Part shown: in pieces, positions 1 through 9,562 of the stretch
Layout: the number at the start of each line of letters is the position of its first letter
Numbering within the stretch: the stretch's first letter is position 1
Origin: Meandrina meandrites
Lineage: Eukaryota; Cnidaria; Anthozoa; Scleractinia; Meandrinidae
Assembly (NCBI GenBank): GCA_963693305.1
Contig: OY855904.1
Coordinates: 19,833,496 to 19,897,495, forward strand
Direction of reading: 5' to 3'
DNA: 64,000 nucleotides
The notes under the pieces: model-generated
What the model was told of the DNA's origin: nothing
Database searches by the model: none
What the model saw: the letters and a program-made list of their open reading frames with translations, nothing else
Program-made: the position numbers and the translations under genes

Positions 1-1
1 A

Positions 2-1084
2 CACTCACATAAAAAAAATGCTTTAGCCTATTTGGAGCGAGGGTCAGGCGTTACAGATGTAAACAATGTTACTTCTGTTACGTTTGAAGACTTTACCTCC
101 AACCTTCACAGTGTAAATAAAAAAGCTTATACTTTCAATCTCGTAAGAACTAGTGTCAATTCTTTCAACTCACGTTTAAAGTTGAATAAAAAACCCCTGG
201 CCGAGGGAGAGTACACTATTTGTGCCGAGTTCTTTTACCCGAAAGTTGATACTGATTGGTTTATAAGTGCTTCAACCCCTAACCCGGTTGATACTCTTAA
301 TTACCATACCAAGCACTTCAACAGTCACAGTCCAAAATATTCTCGCACCATTATTCACACGCACAAATACAAAGACAACGATGACACTATCTATCTCGAT
401 ATTTCAAATTCAGGTTATGATGGCTCTTCACCACTTGAAAAGGCCGCTTTGATTATTTACGGTGTAAAAGGATATCAAACAGATGTAGATGGAACTGTTT
501 ATGATCAGGCTTTTGTTATCGACGATGGTGAAATCACGCTACAGACAGATTTAGATATGAACGGCTTTTCGTTGAAAAATTATGATCGAGGGTACAAAAT
601 AGAAAACGATACTATCAAATTACAAAAAGATTTAGATCTAAGCGGTTATTCGTTAAAAAATTTCCGACCTAGATTAATAATAACTGGAGAATGGAAATCA
701 GATGAAAATAAAATAGGTGATAAAACTTTTGTTAAATTCGGAAATAACATTCGTGTAATGGCGCCATTTCCTTGCTTAATTGAGGGTGTTGCAGCTTTAA
801 TTATTTGCAAAAAGGCTGCCTCTCGAACTTATGAAAGAATAGGTTTTGCTTTTAGATTACCTGGCAGTTTTTTAAGTGAGGCTCCATATAAAAGCGTACG
901 TAATGCTGATGGTTTAAAATATCAATATGCGGAGCTTTATGGTCCTGGTGATGGACCAAGATTAGCTCCGGGAAACTATTTTGCAGTTAATTTATCATCC
1001 CCCGGCCACCAAAATGTAAACCTATCTAATACAAAACATGTATTAGTAAGTTTAATTTTAATAGACGATTTTAATTTTAGGTAG
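2..1084 (+). CDS. 5'-partial ORF, possible structural protein of a Maverick/Polinton-like element
   Basis: The frame is open from the left edge of the window to the TAG at 1082-1084, so the N-terminus lies outside. The visible ~360 residues have no transmembrane segment and look like a beta-rich structural protein. Two spaced copies of a short motif, DLDMNGFSLKN and DLDLSGYSLKN, lie in the middle. Motifs of this kind (D-hydrophobic-N-G-hydrophobic-L) are common in fibre- or tail-like proteins. The stop abuts the stop of the next gene on the other strand with no spacer, which is virus- or Polinton-like packing rather than cnidarian host style. I infer membership of a Maverick/Polinton (adintovirus-like) element from this packing and the small zinc-ribbon neighbour. 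No capsid, polymerase or integrase is visible in the window to prove it. Confidence 0.45.
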   Translation, partial: HSHKKNALAYLERGSGVTDVNNVTSVTFEDFTSNLHSVNKKAYTFNLVRTSVNSFNSRLKLNKKPLAEGEYTICAEFFYPKVDTDWFISASTPNPVDTLNYHTKHFNSHSPKYSRTIIHTHKYKDNDDTIYLDISNSGYDGSSPLEKAALIIYGVKGYQTDVDGTVYDQAFVIDDGEITLQTDLDMNGFSLKNYDRGYKIENDTIKLQKDLDLSGYSLKNFRPRLIITGEWKSDENKIGDKTFVKFGNNIRVMAPFPCLIEGVAALIICKKAASRTYERIGFAFRLPGSFLSEAPYKSVRNADGLKYQYAELYGPGDGPRLAPGNYFAVNLSSPGHQNVNLSNTKHVLVSLILIDDFNFR

Positions 1085-1501
1085 TCACGCAAAGACTCCA
1101 CTCCATTTCGAGGAGAAAGATTTCTTGAAGCACTGGTCGTAATCATCTTCATCATAAATTGGATAGCCGAGATAGTGTCTGAATCCATTTCTAATGCACA
1201 GATTACAGAGACCATTTCGCGAACATCTGCTTCTGCCACATTTATAGCAGAACAAGACCCTTACAATTTGTTCATTGCGATCGCAAAATGGAGCTTCATG
1301 GATTGCGGCATTCACCTCATCCCAGCCAAGAGCTTTTCGCTGTCTGAGCTTCATTTTAGTATATCCTTTGTGGATTTCTTTTCGAACCTCGTCCCAGCCG
1401 AGCATTTTACGCTGCCAGAGTTTTATTATAATATACTCTGTACAGATTTTTTCTCGAAGTTCAGCTGGAAGTGATTTTATTAATTCCAATGTGTCTGCCA
1501 T
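1085..1501 (-). CDS. 138-aa protein with C-terminal zinc-ribbon-like cysteines and an internal repeat
   Basis: This intronless ORF starts with an ATG (MADTLELIKSLPAEL...) and ends exactly next to the stop of the convergent upstream ORF. The N-terminus (LIKSLPAELREKI) looks like a short helical, F-box-like stretch. It is followed by a direct repeat of about 25 residues, each copy containing QRK(M/A)LGWDEV. The C-terminal half carries CYKCG, a further C, then CNLC, a likely zinc-binding CxxC...CxxC arrangement. Function is unknown. Small proteins of this type near an element end suggest a Maverick/Polinton-like accessory gene, but that is inference. The frame is intact, which argues for a fairly recent insertion. 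Confidence 0.5.
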   Translation of the reverse strand: MADTLELIKSLPAELREKICTEYIIIKLWQRKMLGWDEVRKEIHKGYTKMKLRQRKALGWDEVNAAIHEAPFCDRNEQIVRVLFCYKCGRSRCSRNGLCNLCIRNGFRHYLGYPIYDEDDYDQCFKKSFSSKWSGVFA

Positions 1502-1527
1502 GTTTATACCCTTGTTGGTGTGTTTCT

Positions 1528-1734
1528 CTAATTGCTTGGCAAAAGAAGATTCATTACATCTTGTGGGCTCATTTTCCGCATTTGCGCCACAATGTGATCT
1601 ATTGCAATTGGTGGAGGTTTTACTTGGTTTTCGTTGACTGCGCGATATATTTCAAAATCAGTTCTCGTTCTGTTTTTTTGGAATTTTGTTTTTCTCATGC
1701 TTTGATCTATGAAACCGCTTCTTCCTCTCCCCAT
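1528..1734 (-). CDS. 68-aa basic ORF, possible small gene of the same element
   Basis: A short ORF beginning MGRGRSGFIDQSMRK lies 26 bp upstream of the 138-aa ORF on the same strand. It is rich in basic residues in its N-terminal half and ends NLLLPSN. I recognise no domain. It is listed because its spacing and strand fit a compact operon-like viral or Polinton gene block, and because little other coding potential fits this interval. It may be a chance ORF. Confidence 0.3.
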   Translation of the reverse strand: MGRGRSGFIDQSMRKTKFQKNRTRTDFEIYRAVNENQVKPPPIAIDHIVAQMRKMSPQDVMNLLLPSN

Positions 1735-1828
1735 CTCTGTGTTTTATACTGCACGGTGTCAATTCTCTAATTGCTTGTCCCGCCCACGGTTTTGAAAAAA
1801 TGCTCTGTTAACGCACTCCCCCTTTCCT

Positions 1829-2035
1829 AGTAGTATAGTCGGAATGAATTCAACACTTCTTTGGGTAAGCCTAAATTTTTCACCCTCTTTACGGGGCTAT
1901 AGTCACGGTCCAAAGCTGAACCATGCGAGCTTTGTGAGCATGGTTTGGCTTTGGTCCGTGACTACTAGTCCCGTGAAGAGGTGAAAAATTTAGGTGCACC
2001 CAAAGTGGTGTTGAATTCATTCCGACTATACTACT
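1829..2035. repeat. 207-bp hairpin (long inverted repeat) at the element boundary
   Basis: The left end AGTAGTATAGTCGGAATGAA is matched in reverse complement by the right end, TTCATTCCGACTATACTACT. Pairing continues with a few mismatches to an 11-bp loop at 1927-1937. The sequence begins AG and ends CT, as Polinton termini do, so it may be the element's terminal repeat. It could also be an independent foldback MITE. Alignment with the promoters of the other peptide genes shows that sequence resembling them starts immediately after 2035. Confidence 0.8.
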
Positions 2036-2124
2036 CGGTCTTTTTTGTTGCATCAAACACTTTTCAGTCGATCCCGAGAAACGCTGATTGCCTGCTAAGG
2101 TTGCCGACAGGGAAACCGCTCAAG

Positions 2125-3879
2125 ATGTTTCGCCATTTGACTACGGCACTCGTCGTGACTGTTCTCGCCTTTTTCCATGTTGTAGGTTAGTCAGTTAATA
2201 GAGTAATGCTGTTTTCAATATTTGATCGAAAAGTTTAAAACGTGATTCAAGCTAGTCAGTAATTTCTCTTTTCCTCTTTATTTATTTTCAGTCTCATTAG
2301 CTATCTTGAATATCTTGGTGTAATACGAGTAAAGACGCAAAATTACTCCGCGCGAAAACTAGAGTAGCTTCTTAGTTCAAAGTCAAAATGTGGTAATTCA
2401 AGCACACAACGAACAGAACTTGACGTTTTTCGTCATTTTGTTTCTCTACACAGATGCTACAACAGACGAATCTTTTGAGATGAAGATTTTCAATCACGAC
2501 TTTCGAGCCTCTGACTCCAAGATACATGTAATGCTAAAGAAGGCAAACCTCACCGGTCATGGCTACAAGAAAGAAGTTGTCACGAAGGTGGTACAAGAAG
2601 CCGAAGGTGGAAAAGAATTCCAGGCATGTCATTATGTGTATTTTGAACGTTCGAATTAATGCAAAATATGGTGGCCGAATTTACAAAATTGAGTGTAAAT
2701 GTGTCTTTTTTTTCTTGGATATTCTCAAGACTACGTGTACTGTGTTTAAGGTTTGTAATAAAGTTAATAATTCATTCCTTTTTACTCCAGGAAGCGCACT
2801 ACTACTACAAGGATGTCAATTGTTCAGAGATGCAGGTGGTTGAACAAGAATTGGAACGTTTGTTACCAGGTAAACGGGGCGAGAAAAGGATGTGTTTGAT
2901 GCTGATACATGTAACACTAAGTTTTTAACAAACCGAGTTGCTTCCTCCAAATTAAACATGATCAAAAGAGGGTCACATGGATATGATAGTTGGAAGAGCT
3001 AGGAAAGGGAAAACGCAAACCCGACATACTCAGAATAATGTTACAGTATAGCTTTTATGCTCGTTTTGGAGTCGTCAGATTTTAGTCATAGGAGTTAAAT
3101 ATTTAAAGATCAAGTTATTGCTATTTGGAGTTAAACTCGCTGATCAAGGACATACGCAGAGAAATTTAACTAATATACCACCACTAGAAATAGAACTGCC
3201 AAACTCTCAAAGCCTGTGACTGGCTTTACCAAACCTTCTAGATCAGAAAAAATAAGAAAAAGCAAAACGGATTCTAACAGAAGTGGAACACAATTCTAAA
3301 ACCAAAATATCTGATTTTGCTGTTAAATCAAGAGAGTCAGTATCATTTTTAACATTATACTTCTGACTCTTGCCAGGTGTTATTGGAAAAGACATAGGTA
3401 ACAAGTTTAAAGCGGAAGTAGGAACCAGGCATCTTGACAGCATGGGGCAGTGTAGAGTGGGACTGGAGGTTCATTTCAAGGAAGCTGAGGGTTGCTATAA
3501 TAATCAGACAGATGTCTCCAAACGACGCATGAAGCGTGAATGCGGTTCGAAGGTGTGTGTCTTCTGCGTGAAGATCATAATCAAAGACAGCGGTAACAAC
3601 AACAAAATCAACAACAACAACAACAACAACAAAACACAACAACAAAAACAAATACAGCAAAAACAAAAACAAAAACAAAAACAGCAAAAGCAAAAAACAA
3701 ACAAAAAGAGCAAGCAGCGCAGCCGGCGCCGCGGGATCAACTGGGGCAGCAGCAGCCGGCGCCGCAGTAGCACCTGGGGCAGCAGCAGCCGACGCCGCAG
3801 CAGCACCTCGGGCAGCAGCAGCCGACGCCGCCGCAGCAGCAGCAGCAGCAGCCGGCGTCGCAGCAGCAGTGGATGGTGA
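2125..3879 (+). CDS. Secreted peptide precursor, copy 1 (four exons, derived, repeat-coded C-terminal tail)
   Basis: Exons are 2125-2185, 2454-2623, 2791-2869 and 3377-3879, by alignment with the copies at 30142 and 45937. The predicted product is 270 aa: signal peptide MFRHLTTALVVTVLAFFHVV, a conserved pro-region, a polybasic site KRRMKR at residues 152-157, then ECGSKVCVFC. Six cysteines are conserved in number with the other copies. Intron phases are 1, 0 and 1. Two features are odd. Intron 2 starts with GC (AG|GCATGT) where the other copies have GT. The stop codon that ends the other copies after the cysteine segment is missing, so the frame runs about 100 residues into (AAC)n, (CAAAAA)n and GCAGCAGC-type repeats that encode N-, Q/K- and SSSRRR-rich sequence. 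It belongs to no family I recognise. A host-defence or signalling peptide is an inference from architecture. Whether this copy is expressed is doubtful. Confidence 0.65.
3590..3870 (+). repeat. Microsatellite cluster inside coding exon 4 of copy 1
   Basis: Runs of AAC (3597-3635), CAAAAA-like units (3640-3710) and about 25-bp units built on GGCAGCAGCAGCCGnCGCCGCAG (3750-3870) follow each other. Read in the peptide frame they give poly-N, Q/K-rich and repeated GSSSRRRSS sequence. The reverse frame gives a leucine/arginine-rich ORF that I regard as a shadow. Confidence 0.9.
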
Positions 3880-4274
3880 ATCAGTGTTGAGTTGTTGATG
3901 TGGGCAGCAATGAACAGTAGCATTGTACTTTTTCTGTCCATAAACATTCCTAGCTTAGAATTGAAGGTTTCCAGTGACTGTTTCTGTTTCGCCAAATAAA
4001 ACGCCGAACACTATGAATGAACATTCACAAAAGTTCGTGTTAAGATTCCTGGGTGATTATTTAACTGTAAAAGCTCGTCGGAGGCACCTTTGAAGAACTA
4101 AAGCTTAAAGATTTTTTGTGTTTTTACTATATAATTGATTTTTATTGACAAAATTAGCCTAAAATGCTGTTAGTAGTAATTAAAGCTTTAAAAACCATTG
4201 GTTACAGCGTTTGTTGTTATGGTAACATCGAATTCCCTAAAAATTACACCAAGCCAACTCCAATCCAAGACCAA
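3880..4274. other. 3' flank of peptide copy 1
   Basis: No gene is visible. Parts (about 4110-4274, ending in AATTACACCAAGCCAAC...AAGACC) resemble the 3' flanks of the copies near 31880-32080 and 47700-47910, so this is duplicated non-coding flank. Confidence 0.6.
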
Positions 4275-5518
4275 TTAAGGTGGCTCGCGGCTATTTTTTG
4301 GGAACGGAGGTGCTCTTTTCTAAATGGAGTTTTGGGCATGTAAACCTCAACCGATTTTTCTGATTTTTGGCAGTCGAAATAACAAATGTTCAAATTTTAT
4401 AAAGCTTTAAATTATAGGGCAAACAAGGCAAACGATCACGAGATATTAGCGCTTTTGAAAAAATATATTTATGAAAAAAACGCGAATATTTTCCAAACGC
4501 GACGATAGATTTTTTTCTTATTAATGTAAACATGTTCAAATTATCCTAGTTTTAATGTGAGCAAGTTTCAACGAAATCGGCTGGGTACAAATTGCTGCAC
4601 AGTTGACTGTTGAATTTTTGCTTCAAAATATTATGCTTGTGTATAATTGAGAGCTGTTACAACAACGTTTAAGCAATGCTCAGATCCAATGGATTATTTG
4701 AAAGCTTAATGCCAGCTAAAACGTTGCTGAAAAGTATGGAAAGATCGGAAACTCCTAGAAAAAGTTGTAAACGGATGAAGAGGAAGAGGTTTACGATGCG
4801 TAAATTGTGAATATTAAAATATTCAATTTTTTCGAATTAAAAAAAATCTACCGATTTTTTTTCTGTTATTTTTAAGTATGAGAAAATACAGCATATATGC
4901 AAACGGCTTTATCTAGTTCCGTGTGTCTAATCTCGATGAAGCGCGTCGAATTTTGCTCGCCAAGATGGCTAGTTCGCGTCTGCCATTTTGAAGCGCTTTG
5001 GAAACCCTCGCGTAACAGTAAATTATTCAAACTTGCTTTGGTTAGCGCGCCCGAGCCTTCAAACTTGAAATTATCGATGTTCGCTTCGCTGAATTACCTG
5101 CACTCGCGTTATCTCTTACATCACAACAAACTGCACTATATCGATCAGCACTTGATAGGCTATCAAAGTGTGTCGGGCATTTTGGATCTTTCTATTGGTT
5201 TCTTAGTCTGAAATGTCATCCGTCCTCTCTTCCTTACCCCCCAGGTGGGGGGTAAGGAAGAGAGGACGGATGACATTTCAGACTATTGGTTTCTGAGAAA
5301 ATAGGCTCTAAAGTTGGCCAATAGGAAATTTTTCGTTTCGCGTCACGTAAAGAGGTGTCACAGGAAAAATATTTCGAATATTTTTAAAGCCCGACACACT
5401 TTTGTGCACCAATATCTCACGATCATTTTGGTTATCAGTAACCTTAACGTTTACATGCCGAAAACTCGATTTAGAAAAGAGCACCTCCATTCCCAGAAAT
5501 AGCCGCGGGCCACCTTAA
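4275..5518. mobile_element. TTAA-flanked DNA element, non-autonomous, ~1.24 kb
   Basis: TTAA occurs at both ends (4275-4278 and 5515-5518). It is followed by TIRs of about 80 bp starting GGTGGCtCGCGGCTATTT, matched at the right by the complement of AAATAGCCGCGGGCCACC. The TIRs share GAGGTGCTCTTTTCTAAAT and GGCATGTAAAC. No transposase frame is visible. The TTAA duplication points to the piggyBac superfamily, though other TTAA-targeting elements exist. Homology of both flanks to the uninterrupted 3' flank of the other peptide genes supports insertion here. Confidence 0.8.
5205..5284. repeat. Perfect 38-bp-arm hairpin bounded by a 10-bp direct repeat
   Basis: Arms 5205-5242 and 5247-5284 are perfect reverse complements around AGGT. 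ATTGGTTTCT occurs on both sides (5194-5203 and 5285-5294), as expected if a hairpin inserted and duplicated its target. It lies inside the TTAA element. Confidence 0.9.
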
Positions 5519-6504
5519 GTGGTGCAATTTCTTATCGTTTCGGCGAATTAAATGGAAAGGCTGCAGAAAAGGTAATTAAAAACTGTCTTCACTACATGCA
5601 AAGGTGTGAAGAAACATTTCGCTTAATACATTTTTAGCGAAATCGTCCACTGCTTGTCATGTACTACTGAGATATATATAATTTATTTTCTGCAAGAGCA
5701 AAAAGCTTGCACGAGAGACGCGATTTTCTATACAGACATTGCTGAAAATAAATTCCGAAAACTCTCCGCTCATCCAATGAATATTTTTGTTGCGGTATTT
5801 TGTAAACTTTTGGGTGAAATTGAGTTGAAAATATCTCCTTTTTTCTTTTAAAAGGGACACCCTACCTGCGTCTTTCTTGTGCTTCTTAAAGTCATACGCG
5901 CGCCGGAGTTTCGTTGCAAAGGTTTATCACGCACTGAGAGAGACAAGGTAGGCAAGCCAATCTTGGAAGCGTACGCACACCACTTCGAAAATCCAGACAT
6001 ACCTCGATCTTCCCCCTTAACGCTTCAAAAGCATAAATATTCCATCTTTTTATGTGATTTAACTACATGCAAGTTGAAGTTTGGAGTTAAGAACTTCATT
6101 TGAATTCATAACTCTGGTAACGAATCGGCCTCCATTTGTCCGTGAAACCGAAAAGTTGGCCAAACCTGACGCTCAAACCTTGGGCGAGACTAAATCCATC
6201 CCGTCTGGGGGAGACCGCGGGAGAGCTCTAGTCGCCACAATCCAATACCCATTTCCACTTTGAGAAGTCGAGTTTTGTAGCGGCGGGAAAACCCTTTATC
6301 GCCAACTTTCTGATCGCGCTTTATACACCAGCGGTTGTCATGGCATAAGTTTTTTTGAACTTTTAAAAAATCCAAGAGGCTCTGTTCCAAAGAGTTACGA
6401 ATTCATAGACATGTGCTCTTTGTTTCGCGCAACACCAAACTCCAGCACTCTACGGACATCACGATCAGGCTGTATGGGATTGGGTCGAGCACTCGACCAT
6501 CCTT
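5519..6504. other. Non-coding flank, no gene recognised
   Basis: The part near 5695-5760 (GAGACGCGATTTTCTATAC) matches the 3' flank of the peptide copies near 32281 and 48099, so the duplicated flank resumes after the TTAA element. From about 5860 to 6504 I see no supported gene or repeat. Confidence 0.5.
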
Positions 6505-7701
6505 GGAAACCCAGGGCTTCAAAGGGGATGGAAAGGGAAGGGAGAAACTGGGAGCGGGAAAAAGGTGGGGGGAGGGGAGGGGAAGGGAAAGAGGAAAGGG
6601 GAAGCCCTGGGAAGCTTCTCTATACAGATCATTTCTCGATCGAAGAGCAAACACCATTAGCGAGGTGTGAAACAGAAGCGCTCGTATGACAAAAGAGACC
6701 GGCGAGGTTCAATTAGCACCTTCAAAACTGCACAGCAAGATATTTCTACTGACCAGATGATATCCGGTAAATCGTTTTCGGTGGCTTTTGTCCGCGAGCA
6801 TAACAGAACAAATTGTCGCCGCTCTTCTATCTCTTGCTTGCATTCCGACCATTTACAAATTTTCAGTCTGCTTTTCTTTGTTTAAGTTTTTTGTTTAATA
6901 CAGTTTAGATTGGTAGGACTGAAATATTCGAGTAATGACGGAAGGACGTACTACGCCGAAGAAATCGGCGCAAGATCTTTGCCCAATAGAAATTCTGTTG
7001 TTCCTGTCACAAGCTTTCGGTCGATGTCGGCGCTTTCGCCTATACACGCTGCCGTGATCTTGTTATTTCTCAAAGACTGGACTTGTTCCATCATATTGAA
7101 CTTTAACGGACATGCGGCAAACACCAAAGGAAATTTTGGGAACGAATCTTTGCCTCTCTAAGAGCTTTACAAACGCCAGGCAAAATTTGGTCCGAATCCT
7201 GTTGGCAATTCTGCATACACATCTCTTCCCTCTACAATTTTCCGGACGATCATGCTTTGTTCCTCTTTCATTTGTCTAACGCTTGAAAACGATTCCAATG
7301 AAGTGCAAACTCCTTGCTCGAAGAACTCCATGTAGCGAAAATGCGAAAAGTGAAGAAATAAATATAGTGTCAGCGTGATGTCAAATTCTTTTGTTTTGAA
7401 GGTGTTGCAACGCGTGGGCCATGTCATCCGCTAATGTTTACAATGCTAATTCGGCCGTAATTCGAGAGTTCGTAACGACTTCCAAATCAGCATGTGATCG
7501 CTTTTCATTGGCCTCATTTTAAATTTAATTAAAAATGAGCCAATAACGGCTCAGAAAAGTAATTGATCGAGAAATGATCTGTATAGAGAAGCTTCCCAGA
7601 GCTTCCCCTTTCCTCTTTCCCTTCCCCTCCCCTCCCCCCACCTTTTTCCCGCTCCCAGTCTCTCCCTTCCCGTCCTGTCCCCGTTGAAGCCCTGGGTTTC
7701 A
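6505..7701. mobile_element. DNA element with 137-bp terminal inverted repeats
   Basis: The arm at 6505-6641 is the near-perfect reverse complement of 7565-7701. Both include GGTGGGGGGAGGGGAGGGG and CTCTATACAGATCATTTCTC. The ~920-bp interior has no recognisable transposase, so the element is non-autonomous or a foldback. No clear target-site duplication was found. Confidence 0.75.
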
Positions 7702-7719
7702 CCGGGAGTGACTATTCAG

Positions 7720-8145
7720 CACTCAGTTGATGTTGTGAGACTTCTCATTTTTCATACATGAGGTATAAATCACACTTAACTTTTTTTTACAAGTTAAAAA
7801 AAGTCGCCAACAAGAGGATTTTAACCCGGGCCGTCCGATTACCGCGCGTAATGTATATTCACTAGGCTACCGACGACCAGCTGTAAGAAACCCTAAAATT
7901 TTGGCTATATATCCTAACCTCAATATAAAGGCTAACCGCAAGCAAACTAAGTTAACGTAGGCTAACCGGAGTGCTTTTTCGGCTAAAAAGAGTGCTAGTA
8001 GGCTAACCGAAGTGTACAGTAGGCTAACCGAAGTGCTAAATAGGCTAACCGGAGTGCTGTTTTGTATTCACTACATGAACTGAGTGTTACGTGGTATAAA
8101 ATGTCATGAGGTTTCTCCCTATTGTCTCACAACATCAACTGAGTG
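7720..8145. mobile_element. MITE-like element with 22-bp TIRs, internal tandem repeats and a tRNA-like core
   Basis: CACTCAGTTGATGTTGTGAG at 7720 is matched by its complement ending at 8145, and weaker pairing extends inward. The interior holds a tRNA-like segment (7803-7879, - strand) and a short tandem array based on TAGGCTAACCGAAGTGCT at about 7929-8058. Confidence 0.65.
7803..7879 (-). repeat. tRNA-like (SINE-type or tRNA pseudogene) sequence
   Basis: On the minus strand the segment contains GGTAGCCTAGTGAAT (box A-like), ATTACGCGCGGTAAT (anticodon-arm-like) and GGGTTAAAATCCTC (degenerate box B). It closes with TTGGCGAC, which pairs with GTCG at the 5' end. A run of seven T follows directly, as in a Pol III terminator. 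The box B deviates from consensus and the arms pair imperfectly, so it is not called a functional tRNA. Confidence 0.4.
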
Positions 8146-8246
8146 TAGAACAGTCGCTCCCTTCCGAGGAGGATTTCACTCGACATGTGAGGACGTGTTT
8201 CTTCTAGCTCCCGAATAACTTTGTTTAAGTGCGGGTTTATCATTAC

Positions 8247-9562
8247 ATGGAAGACCTCCTTTACGGTTTTAAAAGAAAAACACGAACCAGCGACTCCGAT
8301 AGCGAAGCCAAGTCGCCAGACGGAAAGAAAATTTGTAACGAAAACACCATCGCTGACGATAAGCGAGAAGCCGCCATTACGGACAACCGTGAAGAAGACA
8401 AAGCCCTCGGAGCGACAAGCACTATGGAAGAAATTACCAAACAATTGAAGCTCATTCTGTCTAAACTAGAAGGACTAGAAACGAAAGTAGAAACGGCTAT
8501 TAACCAGTGACAAACCATGGTTAACAAGCTCGAGAATGTTGTAGAAAAAGTGCAAGAAGACGCCAAGCAACTTAAAGAGAATGTCGTTACGATGAACAAA
8601 GGAGTATCCTTTCTAAATAGTGAAGTTGAGGAGCTGCAAAGAAACGAAACAAAGCACTTGAAAAGAATTAAAATCCTAGAAGACCAAATCATGTACCAAG
8701 AGCTTTTCAATCGACGCGAAAACCTTCGCTTTCTTGGAGTTCCAGAATCGATGGCAGACGAAGAAGATACGAGGGAAGTGATATATAAACTCCTAGAGGA
8801 AGAGCTCGGCATTGAAGATGTGAGGCGAATTGAGTTTCAAAGAATCAATAGGATAGGAAAGAAATCTAGCGAGGTAAGGCGTGTAATTGCTCGCTTCCTG
8901 CGGTTCCAGGATAGAGAATTTATCTTTAATAAAGCAAGGGAAATGAGCGGCTCGCTGAATCTGAAATCTGGAGTATCAAGGTGCTTGTAGATCTACCAAA
9001 AGAGATCCGTGATAGAAGAAAGGCACAATGGCCCAAGCTAAAGCAGGCGAGGGACGAAGGGAAGACGGGTTATTTCAGCAGGCGCGAGCCGGATAAACTC
9101 TATATTACCGTAATGATTCGATTTAGCGCCCGGGGCGCTTATTTACTTTTGGCACCTCAAGGGAGGGCGCTTATTCGAGACAGGGCGCTTATTCGGGACA
9201 GGGCGCTTGTTTAATTTTTTGAGAATCAACCAAATGTTCAAAACAAACTTTAATAAATATTAAAATAACTAGCAATAATAGAATCTGTAACAGTAACAAA
9301 TTGTTGAAAGTTCAGTTACTTTTAAAAGAATTGTTCATTTTAGCAGTAGATATATACATGTACGGTACGGTGAATGTTCATGAGTTTATCCACGGTACTT
9401 AACAATAACAAAAACTGTAAGAATGGGGGCGCTTATTGGAATAGGGGCGCTTATTTACAAAAACACATTCTATGGGGGGGCGCTTATTCGAAAGGGGGCG
9501 CTTATTGGAAGGAGGGCGCTAAATCGAATCATTACGGTAATGGAGAATTTGTTCCGATGTAA
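8247..9562 (+). pseudogene. LINE ORF1 protein, disrupted
   Basis: The likely start is MEDLLYGFKRKTRTSDSD at 8247. A charged N-terminus is followed by a long coiled coil (about 8430-8700) and an RRM-like region beginning RRENLRFLGVPES, as in L1-type ORF1 RNA-binding proteins. The frame has an in-frame TGA at 8508-8510, a frameshift near 8980 (reading resumes at VDLPKEIRDRRKAQW) and a 430-bp insertion at 9108-9537. The last residues LYI and NGEFVPM, with TAA at 9560-9562, join perfectly when the insertion and one TA copy are ignored. Confidence 0.8.
9108..9537. mobile_element. 430-bp TA-flanked MITE with repeated GGGCGCTTATT motifs
   Basis: TIRs CCGTAATGATTCGATTTAGC are flanked by TA on both sides (9106-9107 and 9538-9539), fitting the Tc1/mariner superfamily. 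The interior has many short G/C-rich GGGCGCTTATT units near both ends. Its removal with one TA restores the LINE ORF1 reading frame, which fixes the boundaries. Confidence 0.85.

Noticed and set aside
3504..3995. 163-codon leucine/arginine-rich ORF on the minus strand
   Set aside because: It is the antisense reading of the microsatellite-filled exon 4 of peptide copy 1. Its composition follows from GCTGCTGCT-type repeats.
7929..8058. Short regular repeats that resemble a CRISPR-like array
   Set aside because: Spacing is irregular, units are degenerate, the host is eukaryotic and no cas-type gene is present. It is a small tandem repeat in a MITE.
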